Source of the DNA: Viridibacterium curvum
GTDB taxonomy: Bacteria; Pseudomonadota; Gammaproteobacteria; Burkholderiales; Rhodocyclaceae
Reading direction: 5' to 3'
Length of the DNA stretch: 64,000 nucleotides
Assembly: GCF_039544165.1 (NCBI RefSeq)
Contig: NZ_BAABLD010000005.1
Coordinates: 372,001-436,000, forward strand
The notes under the pieces: generated by a model
Database searches by the model: none
The model's input: the letters and a program-made list of their open reading frames with translations, nothing else
Told to the model about the DNA's origin: nothing
Part shown: piece after piece, positions 28,025-35,521 of the stretch
Layout of the letters: every line of letters starts with the position of its first letter
How positions within the stretch are numbered: the first letter of the stretch is position 1
Translations under genes and position numbers: made by a program

Positions 28025-28335
28025 GTGCCTGAAAGAAGGCACCTGTTGGCGAAAAATTAACAGCTTGAAAACAATGATTTACATCAATTTTCGAGCCTGT
28101 TGCTAAAGCAGAGGGTGCGCTCCTCCGTAGAATCGCGGAACAGCAGCCTGAACCCCTTCCTGTTGTCCAGTTACCCCTTTGCCTGATGACTGTAGGACAA
28201 ATTCCTACGGGCATCAGCGCACGCCTTGCTACATCATTTTCCGCTCCATCCTGATTGGATGTAGGCCCCCGGTTGGGAACAATGCGTTCCATGGCATCGC
28301 AGCTTGTGGTGCCACCAAATCGCCGGGAGTCGATG
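28025..28335 (+). promoter_or_regulatory. Upstream region of flhDC with an inverted repeat
   Basis: 311 bases without a gene. GTGCCT/AGGCAC (28026-28043) is a small stem after the previous stop. At 28184-28216 TGATGACTGTAGG and CCTACGGGCATCA form an imperfect 13-base inverted repeat around ACAAATT, with the perfect core GTAGG/CCTAC. A dyad of the type TAGGA...TCCTA is what NarL/LuxR-class response regulators often recognise; which regulator acts here is unknown. An AT-rich stretch (28050-28100) may hold the promoter. Confidence 0.5.
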
Positions 28336-28650
28336 ATGGAAGCAAACCTTCAGAACGAGATCAAGGAACTCAACCTCGCTTACCTGATGCTGGCGCAGCA
28401 AATGCTGCATGCTGATCGCGAGGCTGCAATGCTGAAGCTGGGTGTGGGCGAAGACATCGCCGCCCTGATCGTCAAACTCTCGCCGGGACAGATCCTGCGC
28501 ATGGCGTCGAGCGACATGCTGCTGTGCCAGTTCCGCTTCGATGATGAATTGCTCCTTGGCCTGATGTCGAATCACGATCGCGACAACCAGGCTGCCCGTA
28601 TCCACGCCACCATCCTCGCTGCTTCGCAGCCTGTCGGCCGTCTGGCCTGA
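28336..28650 (+). CDS. flhD: Flagellar master regulator subunit FlhD
   Basis: 104 residues, the usual length. MEANLQNEIKELNLAYLML with the following AQQML and LKLGVGEDIAALIVKLSPGQ are the conserved FlhD helices. FlhD4C2 activates class II flagellar genes. Of two ATGs (28333, 28336) the second is six bases from the SD GGGAG. flhC follows 11 bases later. Confidence 0.93.
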   Translation: MEANLQNEIKELNLAYLMLAQQMLHADREAAMLKLGVGEDIAALIVKLSPGQILRMASSDMLLCQFRFDDELLLGLMSNHDRDNQAARIHATILAASQPVGRLA

Positions 28651-28661
28651 AGGAGTACGCC

Positions 28662-29216
28662 ATGCGCATGAAAAGCCTAGTCCAGGACGCCCGTGAAACC
28701 CAGTTGGCTATGGAAATGATCGAGCTGGGCGCCCGCATGCAGATGCTCGAATCCGAGACCGGCTTGTCGCGTGAGCGTTTGCTGAAGCTCTACAAGGAAA
28801 TCCGCGGTGAGTCGCCCCCCAAGGGCATGCTCCCGTTCTCGACCGACTGGTTCATCCCCTGGCAGCAGAACGTACATGCGTCGCTCTTCATGTCCTTCCT
28901 GCGCTTCATCACCAAGAACACGCAGCTGAAGGGCCTGGATGCCACGCTGAAAGCCTTCCGCATGTATCGCGACCACGTCGTCTCGAACGATCTGGATCAG
29001 GTGCTGAGCCTGACCCGTGCCTGGACCCTGGTGCGCTTCTTTGACGCCAAGATGCTCCAGCTTGCGTGTTGCACCAAGTGCAGCGGCGGTTTCGTGGCCC
29101 ATGCCTATGATCCGACGCAAGGCTATGTGTGCGGCCTCTGCCACATTCCGGCCCGCGCCGGCAAAGGCAAGCGCGTCACAACCCGCAGCAGCGAAGAACT
29201 GAAGATCGCCGTCTGA
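28662..29216 (+). CDS. flhC: Flagellar master regulator subunit FlhC
   Basis: 184 residues. Four zinc ligands, Cys137, Cys140, Cys157 and Cys160 (CTKC...CGLC), occupy exactly the positions known in E. coli FlhC. LIRLG-like and GxRxMLETETGLSR-type helices are represented by LGARMQMLESETGLSRERL. SD AAGGAG precedes the ATG. FlhC with FlhD forms the DNA-binding activator of flagellar class II promoters. A strong terminator follows at 29292. Confidence 0.95.
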   Translation: MRMKSLVQDARETQLAMEMIELGARMQMLESETGLSRERLLKLYKEIRGESPPKGMLPFSTDWFIPWQQNVHASLFMSFLRFITKNTQLKGLDATLKAFRMYRDHVVSNDLDQVLSLTRAWTLVRFFDAKMLQLACCTKCSGGFVAHAYDPTQGYVCGLCHIPARAGKGKRVTTRSSEELKIAV

Positions 29217-29291
29217 GTACGGCATCGCATCACCCGTTTTCCGAGTCGTCTCTCTCCGTCTGACCTCCTCCCTGCTTTGCAGGGGGTTATG

Positions 29292-29320
29292 AACCGCCGG
29301 CCTGCCTGGCGGTTTTTTTT
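29292..29320 (+). terminator. Intrinsic terminator after flhDC
   Basis: AACCGCC, loop GGCCTGCCT, GGCGGTT followed by six more T: a seven-base-pair stem with a T-run, separating flhDC from the motA transcript. Confidence 0.92.
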
Positions 29321-29391
29321 CGACTTTCGGCGGTCAAGAGCGTCACCAGGCCGCCTCAGGACCACGGGGCTCCTCCGCGGCACACAAATCG

Positions 29392-29419
29392 TCAAGTTTT
29401 GCCAGCGAGTAGCCGATAC
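29392..29419 (+). promoter_or_regulatory. Sigma-28 (FliA) type promoter of motAB-cheYA
   Basis: TCAAGTTT (29392-29399), 12 bases, GCCGATAC (29412-29419) is close to the FliA consensus TAAAGTTT-N11-GCCGATAA; the spacer is one base longer. It lies 62 bases upstream of motA and downstream of the flhDC terminator, as expected for a late (class III) motility operon. Confidence 0.78.
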
Positions 29420-29481
29420 CCAACAGGGGCGCCGAACATTGCGTGCGCGTACGGCAAAGCAATCAATCCTGGGGTTGGGAA

Positions 29482-30339
29482 ATGTTCCTGATAATCGGTT
29501 ATCTGGTGATCCTGGCGTCGGCTCTGGGCACCTACGCGGTGCACGGCAGCCTGGCGGCTCTGTGGGTGCCAACCGAATACATTGCAATCGTCGGCCTGAC
29601 GATTGGCGGCTTCGTGGCTGGCAATGGCTCCAAGGCGATCAAGGCCACGATTGGCGCGCTGCCAAAAGTGTTCAAGGGCTCGGGCAAGAACAAGGCCCTG
29701 TACGTCGATCTGCTGGCCATGCTGTTCGAGATTCTCTCGAAAGTGCGCAAGGAGGGGCTGATGTCGATCGAGAACGACATCGAGAATCCGGAGGCCAGCG
29801 CCATCTTTTCCAAGTACCCCAAGTTTGTACATGACCACCATGCCGTCGAGTTTCTGACCGATTACCTGCGCATGATGGTGGGCGGCAACCTGAATGCTTT
29901 CGAGCTTGAGAACCTGATGGATATCGAGATCGAGACGCACCATCACGAAGCCCATATGGCGCCGCATATCGTTGCCAAGGTGGGTGATGCCACGCCAGCC
30001 TTCGGTATCGTCGTGGCGGTGATGGGGGTGGTGAACGTCATGGGCTCGGTGGGCGAACCCCCCGCCGTGCTGGGCAAGATGATCGGTGGCGCGCTGGTCG
30101 GCACCTTCCTCGGCATCCTGATTTCCTATGGCTTCGTGGCCCCTGTGGCGGGCCAGCTCGAACAGATCTGCGAAGAAGACGGCAAGATCTACCAGTGCAT
30201 GAAGGTTGTGCTGCTGGCGAGCATGAACGGCTATGCGCCGCAGGTGGCGGTCGAATTCGGTCGCAAGGTGCTTTACTCGGGTGACCGGCCGGGCTTCAAG
30301 GAGCTCGAAGAAGAGATCAAGAACCGCAAAGGCAAGTAA
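29482..30339 (+). CDS. motA: Flagellar stator protein MotA
   Basis: 285 residues, the standard length. Four transmembrane helices: MFLIIGYLVILASALGTYAV, YIAIVGLTIGGFVAG, TPAFGIVVAVMGVVNVMG and GGALVGTFLGILISYGFVAP, with the large cytoplasmic loop (about 65-165) that contacts FliG. The proline-bearing third and fourth helices match the proton-driven MotA subfamily. The ATG at 29482 opens the first helix. motB follows 15 bases later. Confidence 0.95.
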   Translation: MFLIIGYLVILASALGTYAVHGSLAALWVPTEYIAIVGLTIGGFVAGNGSKAIKATIGALPKVFKGSGKNKALYVDLLAMLFEILSKVRKEGLMSIENDIENPEASAIFSKYPKFVHDHHAVEFLTDYLRMMVGGNLNAFELENLMDIEIETHHHEAHMAPHIVAKVGDATPAFGIVVAVMGVVNVMGSVGEPPAVLGKMIGGALVGTFLGILISYGFVAPVAGQLEQICEEDGKIYQCMKVVLLASMNGYAPQVAVEFGRKVLYSGDRPGFKELEEEIKNRKGK

Positions 30340-30354
30340 GCCGGGACCATTGCC

Positions 30355-31380
30355 GTGGCCGACAACAATCAACAACCAATCGTCGTCAAACGCATCAAGA
30401 AGGGCGGAGGCGGTGCGCATGGTGGTGCCTGGAAGATTGCCTATGCCGACTTCGTGACGGCCATGATGGCCTTCTTTCTGTTGATGTGGCTGCTGGGTTC
30501 GACAACCCAGGGCGATCTCAAGGGCATCGCCGATTACTTCCAGAACCCGCTGCGCCTGTCGCTCAACGGCGGGCGTGGTACCGGTGCTTCAAGCAGTCCG
30601 ATTGAAGGCGGTGGCAGTGATCTGACCAAAACCATTGGCGATGTTGCGAAGAGCGACTTCAAGGAGAAGCGCGCGATTTCCAAGATTGTCGTTACACCGC
30701 CCGAGCAGCAGCAGGTCGACAGCACCAAGTATGCGAAGGACCAGGGCCAATCGCGCGACAAAACTGATGCTGCTGCCAGTGACGCGCTCGCCGAACAGGA
30801 AAGGACAGAGCGCGGTCAGTTGCAGGAACTGAAAGGGCGAATCGAGGCGGTCATGGAAGCCAGCCCGACCTTGCGGAACCTGAAGAATCAGCTGTTGCTG
30901 GACATGACACCGGATGGACTACGGGTGCAGATTGTCGATGAGCAGAACCGGCCGATGTTCGACACCGCCAGCTCGGATCTCAAATCCTATACGCGTGACA
31001 TCCTGCGGGCGCTGGGCAAGGAGCTCAATGGATTCAACAATCGTCTGAGCATCTCTGGCCATACCGATGCTGCGCAGTACGTTGGCAAAGCGAATGGCTT
31101 CACGAACTGGGAGCTTTCGGCCAATCGTGCCAATGCTTGCCGGAGGGAACTGGTTTCCGGAGGGCTGGAGAGTGATCGCATCATCCGGGTGGTGGGCATG
31201 GCCTCGTCCATTCCGCTGGATCGCAGCGACCCGTTCAGCCCGGCAAACCGGCGCATCAGCATCATTGTGCTCAACAAGCGTGCCGAGAACGAAATCCTGC
31301 AGGGAACGCCCAGCGAACAGCCCGAGGCGCAGGGCTCAGCGCCGCGCGAGCGAAAATTCATCGACCTGCCGACGCGCTGA
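30355..31380 (+). CDS. motB: Flagellar stator protein MotB
   Basis: 341 residues. Basic N-terminus (VVKRIKKGGGGAHGGAWKIA), a single transmembrane helix with the proton-carrying Asp32 (YADFVTAMMAFFLLMWLLG, same numbering as in E. coli), a plug and linker region, and a C-terminal OmpA-like peptidoglycan-binding domain (ISGHTDAAQYV, NWELSANRANACRREL, NRRISIIVLNK). GTG start with GGGA upstream. With MotA it forms the proton-driven stator. Confidence 0.95.
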   Translation: MADNNQQPIVVKRIKKGGGGAHGGAWKIAYADFVTAMMAFFLLMWLLGSTTQGDLKGIADYFQNPLRLSLNGGRGTGASSSPIEGGGSDLTKTIGDVAKSDFKEKRAISKIVVTPPEQQQVDSTKYAKDQGQSRDKTDAAASDALAEQERTERGQLQELKGRIEAVMEASPTLRNLKNQLLLDMTPDGLRVQIVDEQNRPMFDTASSDLKSYTRDILRALGKELNGFNNRLSISGHTDAAQYVGKANGFTNWELSANRANACRRELVSGGLESDRIIRVVGMASSIPLDRSDPFSPANRRISIIVLNKRAENEILQGTPSEQPEAQGSAPRERKFIDLPTR

Positions 31381-31678
31381 GCCTTGGGTAGCCAAGCGTA
31401 TTTGCCCGTTTGTCATGGCCGGACTGGCCGGGTGTGTGAACTTGCTGAGAATTCGCAGACTATCGCGGCTGCGAATGACGATAGCGTCAGCGCCCCCCCA
31501 AGTCGGTCCAGACCGATATTTTGTGGTGCAACCCTCAAGGCACAGCCTCTTGTGCCGATTTTGATGAACACAAGCCTCGCGCGTGTACGGCCCCATCCAG
31601 GTCTGGTTGGTCGCCCGGCCATGAAGGCCTGCGTGAGGGTGCATTTGTACGGAATATCTTGCTGAACGGGAGCGCTAC
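31381..31678 (+). repeat. motB-cheY intergenic region with inverted repeats
   Basis: About 300 bases, no gene. ATTCGCAG (31451-31458) and CTGCGAAT (31469-31476) form a perfect stem, overlapping a second inverted pair CTATCG/CGATAG; the TTCGCAG...CTGCGAATGACG pattern looks like a dispersed palindromic repeat. TCGGTC/GACCGA (31503-31516) is a compact dyad. GGCACA/TGTGCC (31539-31556) followed by GATTTTG is a possible terminator. Together they suggest that cheY-cheA may be uncoupled from motAB. Confidence 0.5.
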
Positions 31679-32044
31679 ATGGCCAAGACGGTACTGACAG
31701 TTGACGACTCGGCTTCCATCCGCCAGATGGTGGCATTCACGCTCAAGGGAGCGGGCTACGACGTTCTGGAGGCGGTGGATGGTCAGGACGGCCTGGAGAA
31801 GGCTTCGGCCCGCAGTGTCGACCTCGTACTGACTGATCAGAACATGCCGCGCATGGACGGCATTTCGCTGATCAAGAACCTGCGTGGCATGCCTTCGCAC
31901 AAGAGTACCCCCATCCTGATGCTGACTACCGAGTCGTCGGACGACATGAAGAGTCAGGGGCGGGCGGCGGGCGCGACGGGCTGGCTGGTCAAACCCTTCG
32001 ATCCGCAGAAACTCATTGAAGTGGTACGTAAAGTCATCGGCTGA
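31679..32044 (+). CDS. cheY: CheY-like chemotaxis response regulator
   Basis: 121 residues, a single receiver domain. The acidic pair Asp9/Asp10 (VDDS), phospho-acceptor Asp53 (LVLTDQNMP), the Thr of LMLTTES and Lys105 (VKPF) are all present. It lies 19 bases before cheA, so it is the probable output of that kinase; whether it binds the motor or acts in adaptation cannot be told from one domain. SD GGGAG precedes the ATG. Confidence 0.88.
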   Translation: MAKTVLTVDDSASIRQMVAFTLKGAGYDVLEAVDGQDGLEKASARSVDLVLTDQNMPRMDGISLIKNLRGMPSHKSTPILMLTTESSDDMKSQGRAAGATGWLVKPFDPQKLIEVVRKVIG

Positions 32045-32063
32045 TATTCACTGCGGGGGCAGT

Positions 32064-34235
32064 ATGGCTATCGACATGACACAGTTCTACCAGGTGTTCT
32101 TCGAGGAATCGCAGGAACATCTGGCAGCCATGGAGTCCTTGCTGGTCGCAATCGACCCGGCGGAACCGGATTCCGAGGATCTCAACGCCATTTTCCGGGC
32201 TGCACACTCCATCAAAGGCTCCAGCGCGACGTTCGGATTCTCCGATCTCGCCGAGGTGACGCATGTGATGGAGAACCTGCTTGATCGTGTGCGCAAGAAT
32301 GAACTGCCACTGACTGACAGCATCGTTGATGCCTGCCTCAAGGCTGGCGATGTGCTGCGCAATCTGTTGGGCGCCCACCAGGGGCTGGAGACGGCAGACC
32401 ATGCGGCGGCAGAGGTCGTGCGAGAGCGTCTTGAAGCATTGATGAAGGGCGATGGCGTGTCTGCCGCCGAGCCCGGTGATGCGGAACAGGCCGACGTGGG
32501 TTTCATCATTTCGTTCAAGCTCCAGTGCAAGGCGGACGAGCATCCGCGCGTGCTGGAAAACCTGTTGGTCGAGTTGCGCCAGCACGGTCGTCTGGTGCTT
32601 GAAGAAGCGGGCAGCGGCGGCCGTCACGGCAAGGCCACACGGCTTCGCCTGTGCACTGAGCATGACGAAATCTCGCTGCGTGCCCTGCTGGACTTCGTGG
32701 TGGGCAGCAGTCTCAAGATGGAAGGCGTTAAGGGCAAGGTGGGCTCGCTGGTGCAGGAGGAAGCTTATGGCTTCTTCGACGATGTGCCCGCACCTTCTTC
32801 TGACGCGCTGGAAGATCCGGACGGCGCCTATGGCCTGTTTGAACTGACGCCAGCGATGATCCCTGCCAATGCCGAGCCTGTAGGCATGGAGGCCGAGGAC
32901 GGTTCCTTTGGGCTGTTCGATGTGTCGGGTCTGCCTGCGGCCGAACCGGACAAGCCTGCTGCAAGTGTTCACACTGACGAGTCAGCAAAACGCACCATGC
33001 TGTCGCCTGATGCCGGCAAGGCGGCAACCGCGCCGCGTGCCGCACCGGGCGGCGAGTCGGGATCGATCCGCGTCAGCGTCGACAAGGTCGACCAGATGAT
33101 CAACCTGGTTGGCGAACTGGTCATCACCCAGGCGATGCTCGCGCAGGCCGCGTCCAAAGTCGATCCTGTGGTCTTTGAGTCCTTGCTGAACAGTCTCGGC
33201 CACCTCGAACGCAATACGCGCGACCTGCAGGAATCCGTCATGTCGGTGCGCATGCTGCCGATCTCCACGGTGTTCAGCCGCTTCCCGCGTGTGGTGCGTG
33301 ATCTGTCGCAGAAGCTGGGCAAGAAGGTGCAGCTCGTCATGTCTGGCGAGCACACCGAGCTCGACAAGACCCTGATTGAACGCATCACCGATCCGCTCAC
33401 GCACCTGATCCGCAACAGTCTCGACCACGGCATCGAATCGCCCGACAAGCGCGTTGCCGCAGGCAAGGTGGAACAGGGCACCGTGACACTGCGTGCCTAC
33501 CATCAGAGCGGCAATATCGTTATCGAAGTCGGCGACGACGGTGGCGGCCTCAACCGTGACAAGATTCTTGGCAAGGCCCGCGAACGTGGCCTGATCGTGC
33601 ACGACAACATGAGCGATCAGGAAGTCTGGATGCTCATTTTCGAACCGGGCTTCTCGACGGCCGATGTCGTTACCGACGTCTCGGGACGTGGTGTCGGCAT
33701 GGATGTGGTGCGCAAGAACATCAATGCCCTCAACGGACGCATCGAGATCGATTCGGTGCTCGGCGTCGGTACGCGCGTAACGGTGCGTCTGCCGCTCACC
33801 CTGGCCATTCTCGACGGCATGTCTGTCGGTGTCGGGGAGGAGGTCTACATCATTCCGCTCGACTACGTTGTCGAGTCGCTGCAGCCTGCCGAAAGCATGC
33901 TCAAGAGCCTGGCTGGCGCTGAACGCGTGCTGCAAGTGCGTGGCGAGTACCTGCCTTTGATCAGCCTGCGACATATCTTCGGAGTGCCGGGCAACGACCC
34001 GCCGCACGCTTCGGGCATCGTCATCGTGGTCGAGTGCGACGGCATGAAGGCGGCGCTGTTCGTCGAGCAGATCCTCGGGCAGCAGCAGGTCGTCATCAAG
34101 AGTCTGGAAGCCAACTATCGCCGTGTCGTCGGCATCGCAGGTGCGACCATCATGGGCGACGGCCACGTAGCGCTGATCGTAGATGCGTCGGCTGTGGTCA
34201 GCATGGCGCGCCACAGTCTGCCGGTCGCGGCCTGA
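32064..34235 (+). CDS. cheA: Chemotaxis histidine kinase CheA
   Basis: 723 residues. P1 Hpt domain with phospho-acceptor His48 (FRAAHSIKGSSATFGF), a P2-like domain (about 148-235), a linker, P3 dimerisation (VDKVDQMINLVGELVITQAM), P4 ATPase (HLIRNSLDHGIE, GDDGGGLNRDKI, GRGVGMDVVRKNI) and the P5 CheW-like domain (MSVGVGEEVYIIPLDYVVES). The linker carries three related hydrophobic motifs, YGFF (235), YGLF (256) and FGLF (282). ATG at 32064 after GGGGGC. No cheW, cheR or MCP gene follows; the cluster ends at a terminator. Confidence 0.95.
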   Translation: MAIDMTQFYQVFFEESQEHLAAMESLLVAIDPAEPDSEDLNAIFRAAHSIKGSSATFGFSDLAEVTHVMENLLDRVRKNELPLTDSIVDACLKAGDVLRNLLGAHQGLETADHAAAEVVRERLEALMKGDGVSAAEPGDAEQADVGFIISFKLQCKADEHPRVLENLLVELRQHGRLVLEEAGSGGRHGKATRLRLCTEHDEISLRALLDFVVGSSLKMEGVKGKVGSLVQEEAYGFFDDVPAPSSDALEDPDGAYGLFELTPAMIPANAEPVGMEAEDGSFGLFDVSGLPAAEPDKPAASVHTDESAKRTMLSPDAGKAATAPRAAPGGESGSIRVSVDKVDQMINLVGELVITQAMLAQAASKVDPVVFESLLNSLGHLERNTRDLQESVMSVRMLPISTVFSRFPRVVRDLSQKLGKKVQLVMSGEHTELDKTLIERITDPLTHLIRNSLDHGIESPDKRVAAGKVEQGTVTLRAYHQSGNIVIEVGDDGGGLNRDKILGKARERGLIVHDNMSDQEVWMLIFEPGFSTADVVTDVSGRGVGMDVVRKNINALNGRIEIDSVLGVGTRVTVRLPLTLAILDGMSVGVGEEVYIIPLDYVVESLQPAESMLKSLAGAERVLQVRGEYLPLISLRHIFGVPGNDPPHASGIVIVVECDGMKAALFVEQILGQQQVVIKSLEANYRRVVGIAGATIMGDGHVALIVDASAVVSMARHSLPVAA

Positions 34236-34251
34236 CCCATCCGTCGTCATC

Positions 34252-34280
34252 GAAGCCACATCGCTTGTCGATGTGGCTTC
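34252..34280. terminator. Bidirectional terminator after cheA
   Basis: GAAGCCACATCG, loop CTTGT, CGATGTGGCTTC: a perfect 12-base-pair stem between the convergent cheA and HExxH genes, followed by TGTCT. Confidence 0.8.
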
Positions 34281-34292
34281 TGTCTGCTGCGT

Positions 34293-34772
34293 TCAGCGTT
34301 TCTTCTTGCCCGCTTCGGGAGACGAAAGCCCCAGCCCTGCAAGGCGCCCTTCGATATCGCTGTCGACGGGCGCGCCTTTCTTGGCGCGCAGCCACAGATA
34401 GACCTTGGCCTGGACGGTCTGCGCAGCTTTCTCTTCGGCGTCGACTTCAAGCTGCGTCATTTTCTTGGTGGGGTTCTTCTTGCGCCACAGCGCATGAGCA
34501 CCCTCGTGGGCCAGCTCGCAGGTTGTCGGGAAGACCTTGCCGATGTAGTTGTCGCTGACGAGGATGTCGGTACCGTCCCACGCTCCGCGCTCCTCAAGCG
34601 GTTCGTAGCGAATGCGTTGCTCCTTGTTGAAGGCGGTCAGCAAGGCGACGATTTCCTTGCCGTGTGGGGTGCTGCCGTAAGGCGACTGCTGGATCAACGT
34701 GATATCGAAATCGAACATGGCCTTGTGCTCGGCGGCGGTCTCTGGATCCAGGACATTTTTGGTGTCAGCCAC
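34293..34772 (-). CDS. Hypothetical protein with HExxH zinc-protease motif
   Basis: 159 residues from a GTG placed six bases after AAGGAG; the longer frame to 34877 lacks an SD. CELAHEGAHALWRKK contains HEGAH (89-93), the metalloprotease-type HExxH, preceded by GTDILVSDNYIGK (a stretch between a predicted strand and the active helix). The C-terminus is Lys-rich (SSPEAGKKKR). No signal peptide or membrane helix. It is short for a protease and resembles nothing I can name; a cytosolic or type-secretion-independent role cannot be decided. Confidence 0.6.
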   Translation of the reverse strand: MADTKNVLDPETAAEHKAMFDFDITLIQQSPYGSTPHGKEIVALLTAFNKEQRIRYEPLEERGAWDGTDILVSDNYIGKVFPTTCELAHEGAHALWRKKNPTKKMTQLEVDAEEKAAQTVQAKVYLWLRAKKGAPVDSDIEGRLAGLGLSSPEAGKKKR

Positions 34773-34923
34773 GATAGCTCCTTGGTTCGCGCAGATAATT
34801 GACGCTGAATGTTGAAGGCGCGGAGCTGGTTGGACAAGCCGACGGAAGAGCAGGTTGCATGGGCAAGGAGCGCCCACCGCTCACCGTCCACTGGCAGCGG
34901 CGATGGGCATTCCGGGGATGGCT

Positions 34924-35211
34924 TTACTGCATGGGCTCTGGTTTCTGCGTCATATCGCGCACGTTGAGGAATTCGATTTCCGATAGCCGGCCGTCCCCGT
35001 CCCGGTCAGCTGTTTTCAGCCAGCTGCTGACGATCCCGAAGGCGCGGGCTTCCTTGCCGTCGTATCCATCGCGGTTTACGTCGAAGCGGGCGAAGCGCAA
35101 GGGCACGTCTTTCGGCTGGTTTGCAGCCTGTGCCGGGCTCAGGGCGAGGTATAGCGCCGAGACGATGAGGAATCTGCGGACGATCTGCGGACTGAGTGTG
35201 CCGGGGTTCAT
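34924..35211 (-). CDS. Secreted EF-hand protein
   Basis: 95 residues. A signal peptide (FLIVSALYLALSPAQA, cleaved near residue 29) precedes two EF-hand loops: FDVNRDGYDGKEA and ADRDGDGRLSEIEF, both with the D-x-D/N-x-D-G spacing that binds calcium. Probably a small periplasmic or extracellular calcium-binding protein. Start at the ATG at 35211; GGAG lies within the upstream bases. No operon partner. Confidence 0.8.
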   Translation of the reverse strand: MNPGTLSPQIVRRFLIVSALYLALSPAQAANQPKDVPLRFARFDVNRDGYDGKEARAFGIVSSWLKTADRDGDGRLSEIEFLNVRDMTQKPEPMQ

Positions 35212-35521
35212 CGATGACTCCTTGTGACGACAGGGGATGAGACCGCAGGGGTCCCACAGGCTTCATCGCAGCTTGCGTGCCAGATGGAAAGTCTTGTGTT
35301 TTCAGGCGCTTGCCGAATCGTCTGTGTCGCTGGGCGTTGGCATCCCGGGACATCTCATAGCGCCAAGTCAGTAAAATCAACGGCTTGGCGTGTCGCCGTT
35401 GCCCAACGCCGATTGGCGAACAGGAAAGCTGCCGGGCGAACGGGAAAATCGCAATACGCATCAAGACAGTCGGAGGGGGTGGCTACAGCATGCCGCGCGA
35501 AGATGACGCCCGGAGGCCGTG
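35212..35521. other. Gap between the EF-hand gene and the first CE12-like gene
   Basis: 310 bases. Both flanking genes start here, so it should contain divergent promoters. I see no repeat, no hairpin and no copy of the TTGTACAA palindrome found upstream of the PL3 lyase. The last ten bases hold the SD GGAGG of the downstream gene. Confidence 0.6.
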
